Below are positions 35,601 to 47,600 of a stretch of 64,000 nt of DNA, piece by piece; the stretch's first letter is position 1, and every line of letters begins with the position of its first letter. Location of the stretch: positions 47,914,329-47,978,328 of the forward strand of contig NW_023601212.1 in NCBI RefSeq assembly GCF_014898055.3, read 5' to 3'. Made by a program: the position numbers and the translations under genes. Under the pieces are notes generated by a model. It had not been told where the DNA came from. It searched no databases and was given only the letters and a program-made list of their open reading frames with translations. Source of the stretch: Talpa occidentalis. Taxonomy: Eukaryota > Chordata > Mammalia > Eulipotyphla > Talpidae.

Positions 35601-38600
35601 TTCAGCTGCTTCTTCTGAGCGTCTGAGAGTTCTGTGACACCCACCAGACCTACTGGTTTTCCCTTCTCATATCCAAGCCCCTTGAGGTCCTGAACTGGAA
35701 ATAAGACACAGGAGAATCAATGACAGACACATGCAATGTCCTGCTCCTATATGCACTGTGGAGTCCATGAACTGATGGAATCTGCCATCAAGCATGGCAG
35801 GACCTCCTACCAGGTGAGTTAGTTTACCATGTCACTTGACCACAGGGGACACTTCTGATGTCACCCCCTGTGGGACCCTCCAGGCATGCTTTGCTCCCAC
35901 TGTGTGTAGATGGTGACACAACTCAGAGATCTGGGCTCACCCCCAAAGTTACATGGCTAATGGTGACACAGCAGGACTCTGCAAAGCCTGAGATAAATGA
36001 ATGGAAATGAGCATGTGTGTATGTACGTGTATGAGAGGTGTGTGTGTCCATTCCCACATACAGACTCCAGGAAGTCAGCCTTGCAGTGAAAAGACACCAG
36101 TGTAGACACACCTGGGCTCAGAGTCTGGCATGAGACTTATCCGTGTGGTTAGTTAGCTTCTTCTGGGGAGGCAGCCAAACAGCCTCAAAGCAGCTGACAT
36201 TTAATTTGACATCAGTTTTGAGCTTGGCTGGAGCCAGCAACACTAATCTGTTTGAAGAAGTTAGGCAGAGTGGGCTGCAGAGGTCCCTCTGGGAGGGTGG
36301 AATGAGTTGGGCCCTCCCAGGGGCTGGGTCTTTGCCCCAAGAACCACCCACAGCTGCTCCTTGACCCCATAATTGCACCTAGCCTCTTCTCAAAGGTTAT
36401 GTGGAGGCACAGGAGGATGTAGGGGAGTCCTGTGGAGAGGGCAAGGAAGCCAATGTCTGAGCAGCCCACCCACAGTCCTTTTCCTCGGGCTGCTTTCTCA
36501 GTGAGCAGGCAGGGAGGGGCTGCCCATGCTCCCCTTGGGATGACATGGATGGGCAGAACTCTACCCCAGTTTGAGGCTTCAGAACCCATGTTTGTCCACT
36601 GGGGAGTGAGGAGAGTGGCTTCTATACCAGTAGGTTATGGGAGCCAAATCCAAGAGATATAGTCTCAATGGATGTGCACATATCATACTACACCCAGATC
36701 CAAGCCCCCTCCTTTACATCTAGCACCATGTTCAGCACGGAGCACAACCGAAGTTAACTGCCAAGACTTAGGTAGGTAGGTGCCATCAAGAGCCCCAAGG
36801 AGGACCAGAATCTTCAGTCAGTTTTCATCTTAGAACCCAGAGGCACTGATCAGGAGACCCCTCAGTCTGGACAGGAGGGTCATTAGGCCAACTCTGTGAC
36901 AGGCTGAACTGCCTTCCTATTCAATCCTGTCTCAGTAAGGCAAATACAGATGAAGGCCAAATGCCCAGCCACATCTTACTGTGAGCCTATGGGTCCAGCT
37001 CTATTCAAGTGTGGGGTGGGGAAGGTGGGAACATTTGCTTCCAAAGGTGCATACTGAATGGGGGCAAGTCAGACAGATGGCATGAGACAGCATGTCTCAG
37101 TTACCAATTACCATTTGCGAGTGTAATGACAATAAATACCTAATACTTGCGAGTTTTTGGTAGAAAATGAGAAATCAGGTCATCCCAAAACTGCTGTCAA
37201 GGAGGGAGGGTAGGAGTAATTATGCCAAATTGACCATGACAATCATTCTGGTTTATCACTGTGTATTTCACATAACATACCTGAACTGACAGGATGTATG
37301 AGAAAAAGTGCTTAGAGGAAAGGTTACGGTTGTTAAGTGCTCCCATTAAAAAAGATCTTGCCTTAAGGTTTTAGGACAGAGCAAACTAATTCCAGAGCTA
37401 GCAGATGGAAGGAAACAAAGATTAGAACAGAAAAAAGTGAAACACGGAATAGAAATACAAGAGAAATTCCATGAAACCAAAAATTGAACAACAAAAGTGC
37501 CAAAGCTAGATTGACTAAGAAAAAGAAAAGAAAAACACACATACTAAAATCAGAAAAGAAAGAGAACATATTAATAACCTTACAGAAATATAAAGGACCA
37601 TAAAAGAACACTATGAACAACTGTCTGCCAACAAACTGGATAACTCACACAGTGGAAAAATTCCTTGGAGTGCACAAACTACTAAATCTAACTCTAGACA
37701 ATATAGAAAACCTGAGTAAAGGAGAGTCCAATAATAATCAGAAACCTGCCAACAAGGGGGACCTCCTTGGTGGCACAAGGGGTTAAGCACAGCACTATGA
37801 AGCTATCCGCAGCCTCTGCAGCACGAGTTCAATCCCCGGCTGGCCAGGGAGCTGACCCACATGGCGCAGCAGAACTCTCCTGTCTTGCCGCTGCTCCCTT
37901 CTGCAGTGTATTTCAGTCAGTCTGTCTGTTGTGTTCTCCACTCTGTCTCTGGTGAATCCTCTCACCCCCTCTGCACCTCTGGCCTGTATCCCAGTTCTTG
38001 TATGCATAAATAAATAAATCTTTAAAAATAAATAAATAAATAAAAAGAAAACTGCCAATAAGGAGAAGCCCAGGTCGAGGCAGACATCACTGGGATATTC
38101 CATAAAATACTTAAAGTAATTAAAACTGATTCTCAAACTTTTTAAAAACTGAAGAGACGGGGCCTCCCTGGTGGCAGAGGTTAAGCCTCAGTGTGAATAC
38201 CACTGTGCCCTGAGCTCAATTCCTGGCCGGGAGCTAACCCACATGGCGCAGGAGGAGACCTCTGCTGTCTTGCCTGCTGCTCCCCTTACCAGTGTGTTTC
38301 AGTGGACCTGCCTGTTATGCTCCCCACTCTGTCTCTGGTGAATTATCTCAGCCCCACACGTCAGGCCTACACCCTAGTTCTTGTATGAATAAATAAATCT
38401 TAAAAAAAAAGACAGAAGAATATTCTTTATGAATATAGATGCAGAAATCCACAAGCTACTAGCAATGAAATACAGCAGCATGTTAATAGGATTATATGCC
38501 ATGACCAGATCAGATTTATAGCAGAAATGCAAGGGTGGTTCACGTAAGAAATCAATCAACAAACATTAACAAAACGTGGTAAAATATCATATTAACAGAA

Positions 38601-41600
38601 TAAAGGGGGGTGGGAACCACATGATCAATTGATTTGACATAATCAAACACTCTTTCATGACAAACTAGGAATAGACAGAAACTTCTTCAGCATAATAAAA
38701 ACTATGTAAACAATACACAGCATAAAATTTTAAATTACAAAAAACAGTTAACATCACACTCAATGATGAAAGACTGAAAGTTGTCACCATGATCAGGAAC
38801 AAGGCAAGAATGCCCACTTTCCCCACTTTCAAAGACACAGTATTAGACATCCCAGTCAAAGCAATTTGGCAAGAAAAAGAAATGAGAAGCACTCAAATTG
38901 AAATGGAAAAAAGCAAAACTATCTATTTGCAAATGACATGATCATACTTGTAAAAAGTCTATGAAATTTACACAGACTGTCAGTGCATATAAATTCAACA
39001 AAGTTGAAAGACACATAATCAACACACAAGAATCAGTTGTATTATTATACATGAGCAATAACCTGGAAAAAACTTCATCTACAATAGCATCAAAAATAAC
39101 AAATCACCGACAAATAAATTTAACCAAGGACATGCAATTAAACTATAAAATGTGTCTAAGAAAATTAAAGACAACAAATAAATGGAAAGGAGTGGAAGAT
39201 TTAAATATTGTTAACATGTCAATACTATCCCAAATCAATCTAGAGAGTCAATGTAATGATTATCAAAAGGCCAATGGTGTTTTCTGCAAACAAACAAAGA
39301 AGCCAATCCAAAAATTCACATGAAAATTCAAGAGACCCCTGATAGCCTAAAGCAATTTTGAAAAAAGAAAATAAAGAACAAAGTTGGAGGAATCACACTC
39401 CTGATTTCAAGACTTACTGCAAAGCTACTATCATCAAAATAGTGTGGTGTTGGCATACAAACCAATGTAAACAAAACAAGGAGTCCAGAAACATACCTTC
39501 CCATATCTGTTCAACTGTTTTTATTTTAAAGATTTATTTTATTTATTTATGCATACAAAAGCTGGGCCACAGGCCAGAGGTGTGGGGGTTGGGGGTGAGA
39601 GGATTCACCAGGGACAGAGTGAGGAGCAGAACAGGTGAAATACACTGACTGTGGGCCTCCCTGGTGGCGCAAGGGTTAAGATGCAACCTATGAAGCTCTT
39701 TGCATCCACTGCAGCACGAGTTCGATCCCCAGCCAGGGAGCTACCCACATGGTGCCAAAGACCTCGCCTGTCTCGCCCGCTGCTCCCCTCAGCAGTGTAT
39801 TTCAGTCGATCTGCCTGTTCTGTTCCCCACTGTGCCTCTGGTGAATCCTCTCACTCCCCACAACTCTGGCCTATACCCCAGTTCTTGTATGTATAATTAA
39901 ATAAATCTTTTTTTTTTTAAAGATTATTTATTTATTTATACAAGCACTGGGTACAGTCAGAAGCGCGGGAGGACGAGAAAATTCACCAGAGACAGAGCGG
40001 GGAACAGAACAGGCAGACTGACGAAATACACTGCTGAAGGGAGCAGCGGGCGGCAGGAGAGGTCTGCGCGCCATGTGGGACCCTCGCCAGCGGCCGGGGA
40101 TTGAACCGGTGCTGCAGAGGCTGCGGGCAGCTTCGCAGCCCAGTGCTCAACCGCTGTGCCACCAAGGGAGGTCCTAAATAAATAAATCTTGGCGCAGCAG
40201 ACCTCTCCTGTCTTGCCCGTTTCTCCCCTCAGCAGTGTATTTCAGTCAGTGTATTGCTCCCCTCAGCAGTGTATTTCAGTCATTCTGCCTGTTCTGCTCC
40301 CCACTCTGTCTCTCGTGAATCTTCTCACCCAGATCTTATATGCATTGAAAAAAAAAAAAAAAAGCCCTACAAATCATGCATCTAAACAGGCTGTTAATAT
40401 CCAAAATATGCAAAGCACTCCTACAGCTCAACAACAAAAAGAAAAATAACCCAATTTAAGAAATGGACTAAACAGACATTTCTCCAAACAAGCTATACAA
40501 ATGACCGGTAAGCATATTAAAAGCTGTGCATCACCTTTATTGATTAAGGAAAGTTGAGTTAAAAAACTACAAATGATTCCACAGTGCATGCACTAGGATA
40601 GCTATAATATGGTGAGAATATGGAGAAACTGGAACCCTCATGATGGATTAGGGGTGTGTAAAATGGTTAACTGTCCTATGGTTTCTCAAAGAGTAAAACA
40701 TAGAGCTTGATGATCCAGTGACTCCAATTCTAAGTACAGACACAAACAAACTGCAATCAAGGATTCAAGTAGTATTTTTAGGTCAATGTTTAGACCACTA
40801 GACACAATGACCAAGAGGTGGGGACAACCCAAATGTCCATCAACTAACGGATGAAAAAAGCATGGCACATCCACAGATTAGAACATCACTCATCCATAGA
40901 AAAGAATGAAATTCTGACACGACTATGAAGCAGATAAACACTGAAAACTTGCTCAGTGAAAGAAGGCAGACCCCTCTTGATAGGCTGGGGAGCAGGAGGG
41001 GAGTTGGCCCACCTGACAGAGGTGAGGGAGAGGTGTCCACATCCCTTTGCACCAGCTCGGCAGGTGGGAGCTCCACTTTGTCCTCTTCAGGCCCCCACCG
41101 GCTCTTCCGCTTCCTCTTCACGGTGGCTGTGGTGGCAGGTTTCGCAGGCGTGGCAGAAACCGGGGTGACAGTGGGTAGGGGTGAAGTTACAGATGAGACG
41201 GGGCAGGCAGCAGTGGGGGGCATGGACCCCAAGAGGGTTTCAGGAGGGGATCTGCACTTCAGACCAAGATCGGTTGCCGTGGGGGTGTCTGTGGAGCTGG
41301 CTTTGGCTTTCCGGAACTCTTCTAGCTTCTGGCGATAGTATTTGTACCCTTGGCTATTGGGTTCATACAGAAAGCTGCAAAGGAGAGTGGGGGCATAGCA
41401 TCAGCTGGGCCCATGTCCCTGTCCCTGATTCTGGACAGGAGCAGCTCAGTCTTGTATAGGCATGCTTAGGTGAGCCAGAGTCACTATAGGGTCATGTCAG
41501 GGTTGTGGTCCCCACCACGACCTCCGGTCCTGCCAGGTCCTGCCAAAGTGCAAAGAGTGATACGACAGGCACCTATCACAATGCCATTCCCACTAACCAC

Positions 41601-44600
41601 AGACCACTCCAAGTCACTACCTTGACTTGACCAGGCACCTGTGAGAGGCCACTGATCACCTTCTTAAAGGAAAAGGAGTGGGCTACCTCAGACCTACAGA
41701 CTTTGTGGGGCTTCTTCCATGCTTCCCTAGGGACCATGCTCCCCTAGATGACTTCACACCAAGAAGTTGCCTGGTGCCAACAAGCACAGAAGGATGTGTT
41801 CTAAACCAGATAGCTCAGGGCATTGTCGCTTCTCTCCATTACATCCTCAAGAGGCATCAATAGCAGATGGAGCCCAAACAGTTACAATGAACATTGGAAC
41901 AGATGAGGAGCTAGATGTGAACCCAACGGGAGAAGCCTCTGCCTCTCTGTAATACAAGGGTCCCCTCATCTCCAGCTCAAGGTGCAAAGCAGGCAACATA
42001 GGTTCAGAAATGGCAGAAGCCATGGCTCAATCTATACCTACCCAGTGTCTCGGACTATGAATGTCCTGAGTTGACAGTCTCACCTTCGGAGACCGATGCA
42101 GTAAGATGAGAAAAGAGTAGGCGTACAGAGTGAGTGGAAAGGAAGAAATAAAATTGTTTGCTTGCAGATGACGTGATTCAAATAGGCAAAAAAACCTCTT
42201 GGAACTAGAAAGTGATTATAGTATGGTTGGAGGATCCAAGGTAAGTAGTCAAAAATCAATCACTTCCCTCTACATCAGCACTTAACAAGTAGAATTTGAA
42301 ACTGAAATTGAAAACACAGTAGCATTTACATTAGCACCCAAAAAAAGGAAACACTTAGGTAAAAACCTGAAAAAAAAAGTATGAGATCTATATGACAAAA
42401 ACTACAAAACTAATCAACGAAATCAAAGAAATAAATTGGAGTGCTGTTCCATGTTCCTGGTAAGGAAGACTCAATATTGTTAAATCTACAGACTTAATGC
42501 AATCCCAATGAAAATCCCAGCAAAGTATTTTGTGGATGTTTACAAACTAAAGTTTACATGGAGAGGCAAAAGATTCAGAATAGCCAACACAAGAGTGAAG
42601 AGCACAGTTGGATTGACAATAACTGACTTCTAGATTACCACAAAGCTACAGTCAGCTAGATGGTGATGAACACACAGATCAAACGAAGAGAATAGAGGGC
42701 TCAGAAAAAGATGCACATAAATATAGTGACTGATCATTTATGATAAAGCAAAAATAAAAAAGTAGTCTTTTCAATAAATGTTGCTGGAACAAGTGGGCAT
42801 CCACAGGCAACAAACTGAATGTAAACACCGACCTCAAACTCTTTACTAAAATGGGTCATAGACCTAAATGTAAAGCACAAAACTATAAAACTCCTAGATG
42901 ATAGCACTGAAGAAAACCTAGATGATTTTGTGTATGGTGATGAACTTTTAGATACACCACCAAAGACAGGATCCATGATAGAAACTGACAATCTAGACTT
43001 CATTTAAAATCTCGGGCCTCCTGGTGGCACAAGGGGTTAAGCACAGCACTGTGAGGCTATCCACAGCCTCTGCAGCATGAGTTTGATCCCTGGCAGGCCA
43101 GGGAGCTGCCCACATGGCACAGCAGACCTTTCCTGTCTCGCCTGCTGCTCCCCTCAGCAGTGTATTTCAGTCAGTCTGCCTGTTCTGCTCCGCATTCTTT
43201 TTCTGGTGAATTCTCTCACCCCCCCGCCCCCACACCCCTGGCCTGCACCCCAGTTCTTGTATGCATGAATAAATAAATCTTTAAAAAAAAAAAAAGCAAT
43301 TTGCTGTATTTAAAAACATAAATAAAATCTCTACTCTGGGGGTAGGGGGGGTGTCTCCCTGATTGCTTAGGGGTTAAGTCTAAGTGTTATCACCACTATA
43401 GCCTGAATTTGATTCCCAGCCAGGAAGCTGACCCACAATGGCACAGCAGACCTCTCCTGTCTTACCTGCTGCTCCCCTTAGCAGTGTTAGTTCAGTAAAT
43501 CTGCCTGTTCTGCTCCCCACTGTCTCTGGTGAATCATCTCATCACCACCGCCCCCACCCCCCGACACCTTTGGCCTACACCCCAGTTCTTCTATGCAAAA
43601 ATAAAAAATAAAATCTGTACTCTGCAAAAGACACTGTCAAGAAAATGAAAAGATAAATCATAGACTAGAAGAAACACTTGCAAAAAAAGCTTGTTTATGA
43701 TAAGCTTTACTTAGGATTAGGGGCTGCTCTCAAAGAAGAAAAAAGGTCACAACTCACTAATAAACAAGTTGATTAAAAAACAGGACAATGAGAACCCTAA
43801 CCAAAGTAGACCTCACCAGTGTAGAAATACAGATGGAAAAAAAAGCATAAAAAGATGCTCCACATCACACGAGAGGGAAAATAGAAGATGAGATTCCACA
43901 GCACACCTATTAGAATGACAAAAATTCAGGATGCTGGCAACACCAGCGTTTACATGGAGGATGTGGAGCAATAGGAAATCTCATCCACTGCTGGCAGGAA
44001 TGCACAATGACACAGTCACTTTACCAAACAGTTTGGAGGTTTCTTACAAAAATAACCATGCTCTTAGCATACAATTCAACAAGTGCACTTCTTGGTATTT
44101 ACCCAAAGGAGTTGAAAACCTATGTATACACAAAAACCTGCACAGATGTTTACAGCAGTTTTATTCACAATTGCAAAAACTTGCCAGCAAACATGTCCCT
44201 CAGTAGGTGAATGGATAAACTGTGGTCTATTCATCGGATTATTCATGTAAAAAGAAAAGAGCTATAAAGCCATGAACAGATATGGAGAAGCCTAATGTGT
44301 ATATTACTAAGCGGAAGACACCACTCTGAAAAGGCTGTGTACAGTGGTTTCAGTTACCTGAGGTCAACCTTGGTCTGAATAATTCTGTACAATAAAACAT
44401 TCTGAGAGACTAATATCATGGTTTTATTGAAGTACATTGTTATAACCGTTCTATTTTATCATGTGTTATTAATCCCTCATTTTATAAATTAAACTTTATC
44501 ATAGCTAGGAAAAAAGTGTATACAGAGGGTTTGGTACTATCCAAAGTTTCAGGCATCCACTGGAGATCTTAGGATTGTGGATTGTATTCCCCCCACAGAT

Positions 44601-47600
44601 AAGGGGGGTACTACCGCACTGTATGACTCCAATCATATGACATTCTGGAAAAGGCGAAACAATGGAGACAGTAAAAAGATTATGGATGGGGGTGGTAGAA
44701 AGGGATGACTAGACTGAGAACAGAGAACTTTTAGGGCAGTGAAAATACTCTGTATGATACCATAATAATGGGTATATATCCTTATATATTTATCCAAACC
44801 CAATGACATCAAGAATGAACCATCAAGTATAGACCATCAACTATGTGAATACAAGGTCACTGACCCTAGTAAATGTACCACTATGGTTGGGAGGTTGACA
44901 ACGGGGGAGGCCAAGCATTGTATGGAGCCAGGAAATATATGGGAAATCTCTGTATCTTCTATTTAATTTTGGTGCAAACCTAAAACTGTTCTTAAAAAAT
45001 AACATCTTAAAAAAAATTAAGCAAGAACAGTAGTTCTGTCAGCTGTGAGGGAAAAGACAACCTTGGGCCTTAGAGGGTAAGGTAGCCCTTACCCTCCACA
45101 GATGCAGGGATTCTGCAACATCCTAAACAATTTTTAAAAATCTTTTACTTCACCTAAGAACATAAGGCTTTCCCATTAGAATACAGTGAGCATGGTGGCG
45201 ATGGCACCTTTACTGACTGGCTACCTTGCCTCAGTTTCCTCACCTGGAAGAGCCCAGCACACTGGCTATTGCAAAGAACAAGTGGCTCTCACGGGTGATG
45301 TGTCAGAGTTGCATGTAGCTCACAGTGGGTGCTGTGTGGGCTGCCACCACCTTCGCCCGCGTGCCTTCTGCTGGCTGAAATCCCACTGGGGACATGTAGT
45401 TAACAGTTTAGCCCAGTGAGGCTGGATGTTCATTTTGTTCTGTTTCATGAATACACTGACAATGTTATATTAAACTGTTATATCTAGGGACAGCATCTAA
45501 GAAGTGTGATGGCTGGTCAAAAAGGATGGGCTTTTCTGGCTTCTTTATAGTTGTTAGGGGTAGTTCCCTAAAACACAGAACTGCAAGTGTGCTGGCTCAT
45601 GAGAGGAATCAAGAGGGCAGGGAAGGGCTCAGAGTCCAGAAAACAAGGTGGCAGCTAGATTTGGGGGTGACAGGAACTGTTGAACAATTGCCCCCACAAT
45701 GACTGAACAGTCCACCTGGTCGGACCCTGCATACCCTCCCCATGCAGGACACCCAATCATTCCCTATAGTACTCCTGAGTGCTCTTGGCTCTGGCTGTGG
45801 TAATAATCAGAGGCGAGCTTCCCGACCACACTATCCACCATCAGCTATCCTACCCTAGCCCTCACAACACCCCTCTCCCCGCCCCCCCAAGTCAGGCCAA
45901 CACAATGGGAGGGCTGACAGTATTTCTCCAATCTGACCCTTCTTGGCCAGAGCAGCTGAGCTCTGGACTCCTGACTAAGGAGCGCCACCTGGATCTTGGA
46001 CAGAATTCTATAACCTTGCCTGCTGTGCCTGTGGTAGATTTTTGCAGTCTATTTTACCTACAATGAGACACTAACCTAAGCATCCTGTTTAAATAAACTT
46101 ACGTCAGCACATGGGAATAAAAGGTGCAATGACTTACAGTAGACTATCAAGTAAATGCTGATTTGGGTGTTGCACAGTGGAGGTGACATCACTGTGCAGT
46201 GAGAAGACCCCAGTCCCCTGAACTCCAGACCCAACCACCCCTTAGTCCTAAGGGCTTTCAGCTGCAGGGACATTTCCCTGTTTATCAGAATTGTCTGCAT
46301 CTTGGCCTTCTCTCCCTCCCACAGGCCCATGATTCAATGAGCCTTCCTGATGATTCTCCCCTCTCCATTCCCATCATATGGTCTGACCACTCCCACCCCC
46401 ATCCCCAGGACTGCAACAGACCCAACCCTGACACTCCCTGTGCAGACCCCTCTGGCCCTGTTGGGCTCCAATATCCATCCACACCATAGTCCCATGCTTA
46501 CCCTCCACTCCTCTGCTGCTTCACTCCTTACAAGGCTCTGCCTCCCTTAGTCAAGTGCAGGTGTTGAATTCACCACCCAGTGAATGAAAAAGTGGGAACA
46601 TGACCCATTCCATTGGTACCTACTACTCACCACCCCATATGAAACCTGCTCACAGACAAGAAATTCCCAACCACATTCCTCATCACAAAGCCAAGACCCT
46701 AAGGATGCACACAGCTAACAGCAGTCCTGTAGATTTCTGCCCAGAGCCTGCTAGCTCAAAGTCTGGATATGCCGTCCTGCTACAAAGGGGGCTTGTAGAG
46801 AGAAAGCAGGAGACTTTCACTACAAGATGCATGGAAAACCTAAGGCCCCCAAAAGCCCCTGCACACTGGCCTGACATGTAGATAATTTGTGGCTCTGACA
46901 TGCACTTGGAAATACTTGTGTAGTGGTCAGACTAGGCTCTAGGGTCAGAAACTCATGGACACAAGTCCTGGCCTCACCAATTTCTCTCCATGAGACTCTA
47001 TCACATTTCCTTATTTGTGGGGCCATGATGAGGGTAAGGATCATCTCCTGGAGGCTCCCCCTCCTTACCTGAATGCCTGGTTCTCACGATTGTTCTGGAG
47101 GGCAATGGTTTCCACCTCCGGACCCCCATCTGCTATGAACCTGGCCAACTTTTCTGCAAGGTTCTTGACCTCTTCATCCTCTGGGGGTGAAACTTTAAGC
47201 AGGCTGTCAGTACTGAGCTCAACTCACCACACCCAACAGCCTAATTTCTGCTAAGAACCCCACAGGCAACAAGAGGGGTTTATTTTAGGAACAATGCAAA
47301 GAAAAACAGGCAAATGGGAATCAGATTACTGCACTGAGAGAAAACACTGGAGTCAACATCACAACATATCTCCAACCCCCCACCCACCCATCCCTTCCCA
47401 CCCTGTAGGTTGCAAGGGCCTCGGGTATACTGGGATACAGGAAAAGGCCATGTCTGGGTTGTGCTAGAGAGATGGGAGCCACCCACCCAATCTTTATACT
47501 AGGGGCTGACTTGACCCCACTTCTCCTGAGAGAAGGTTGGGGCAAAGGGCCACAGGCAATACAATGAAGTGCCCTCTATGGCCCTAGTTCAGTCTATACA

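Larger units (their letters stand above)
37360..40925 (+). mobile_element. Old LINE-1 ORF2/3' region, sense on plus, SINE-riddled
   Basis: Decayed reverse-transcriptase-like text (for example AATGACATGATCATACTTGT near 38935, from the catalytic region) and 3' end (ACATGGCACATCCACAG near 40860). Opposite in orientation to SUGP1. No frame stays open beyond about 120 codons. Confidence 0.75.
35700..41012. other. SUGP1: SUGP1 intron 8: unique part then old L1 with SINEs
   Basis: 35700-37350 appears unique, with nothing recognised apart from a short GTGTGTATGTACGTG stretch near 36020. From about 37360 to 40925 the intron is old L1 DNA interrupted by SINEs. Confidence 0.55.
42085..45010 (+). mobile_element. 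Old LINE-1 ORF2/3' region in SUGP1 intron 7
   Basis: Starts near the reverse-transcriptase motif (TTGCTTGCAGATGACGTGAT at about 42158) and runs to a 3' UTR; interrupted by SINEs at 43013 and 43350 and by a DNA-transposon-like block at 44340-44620. Frames are broken throughout. Confidence 0.75.

Noticed and set aside
39358..39648. 96-codon frame as a small gene
   Set aside because: It spans the joint between old L1 DNA and an antisense SINE; there is no coding constraint.
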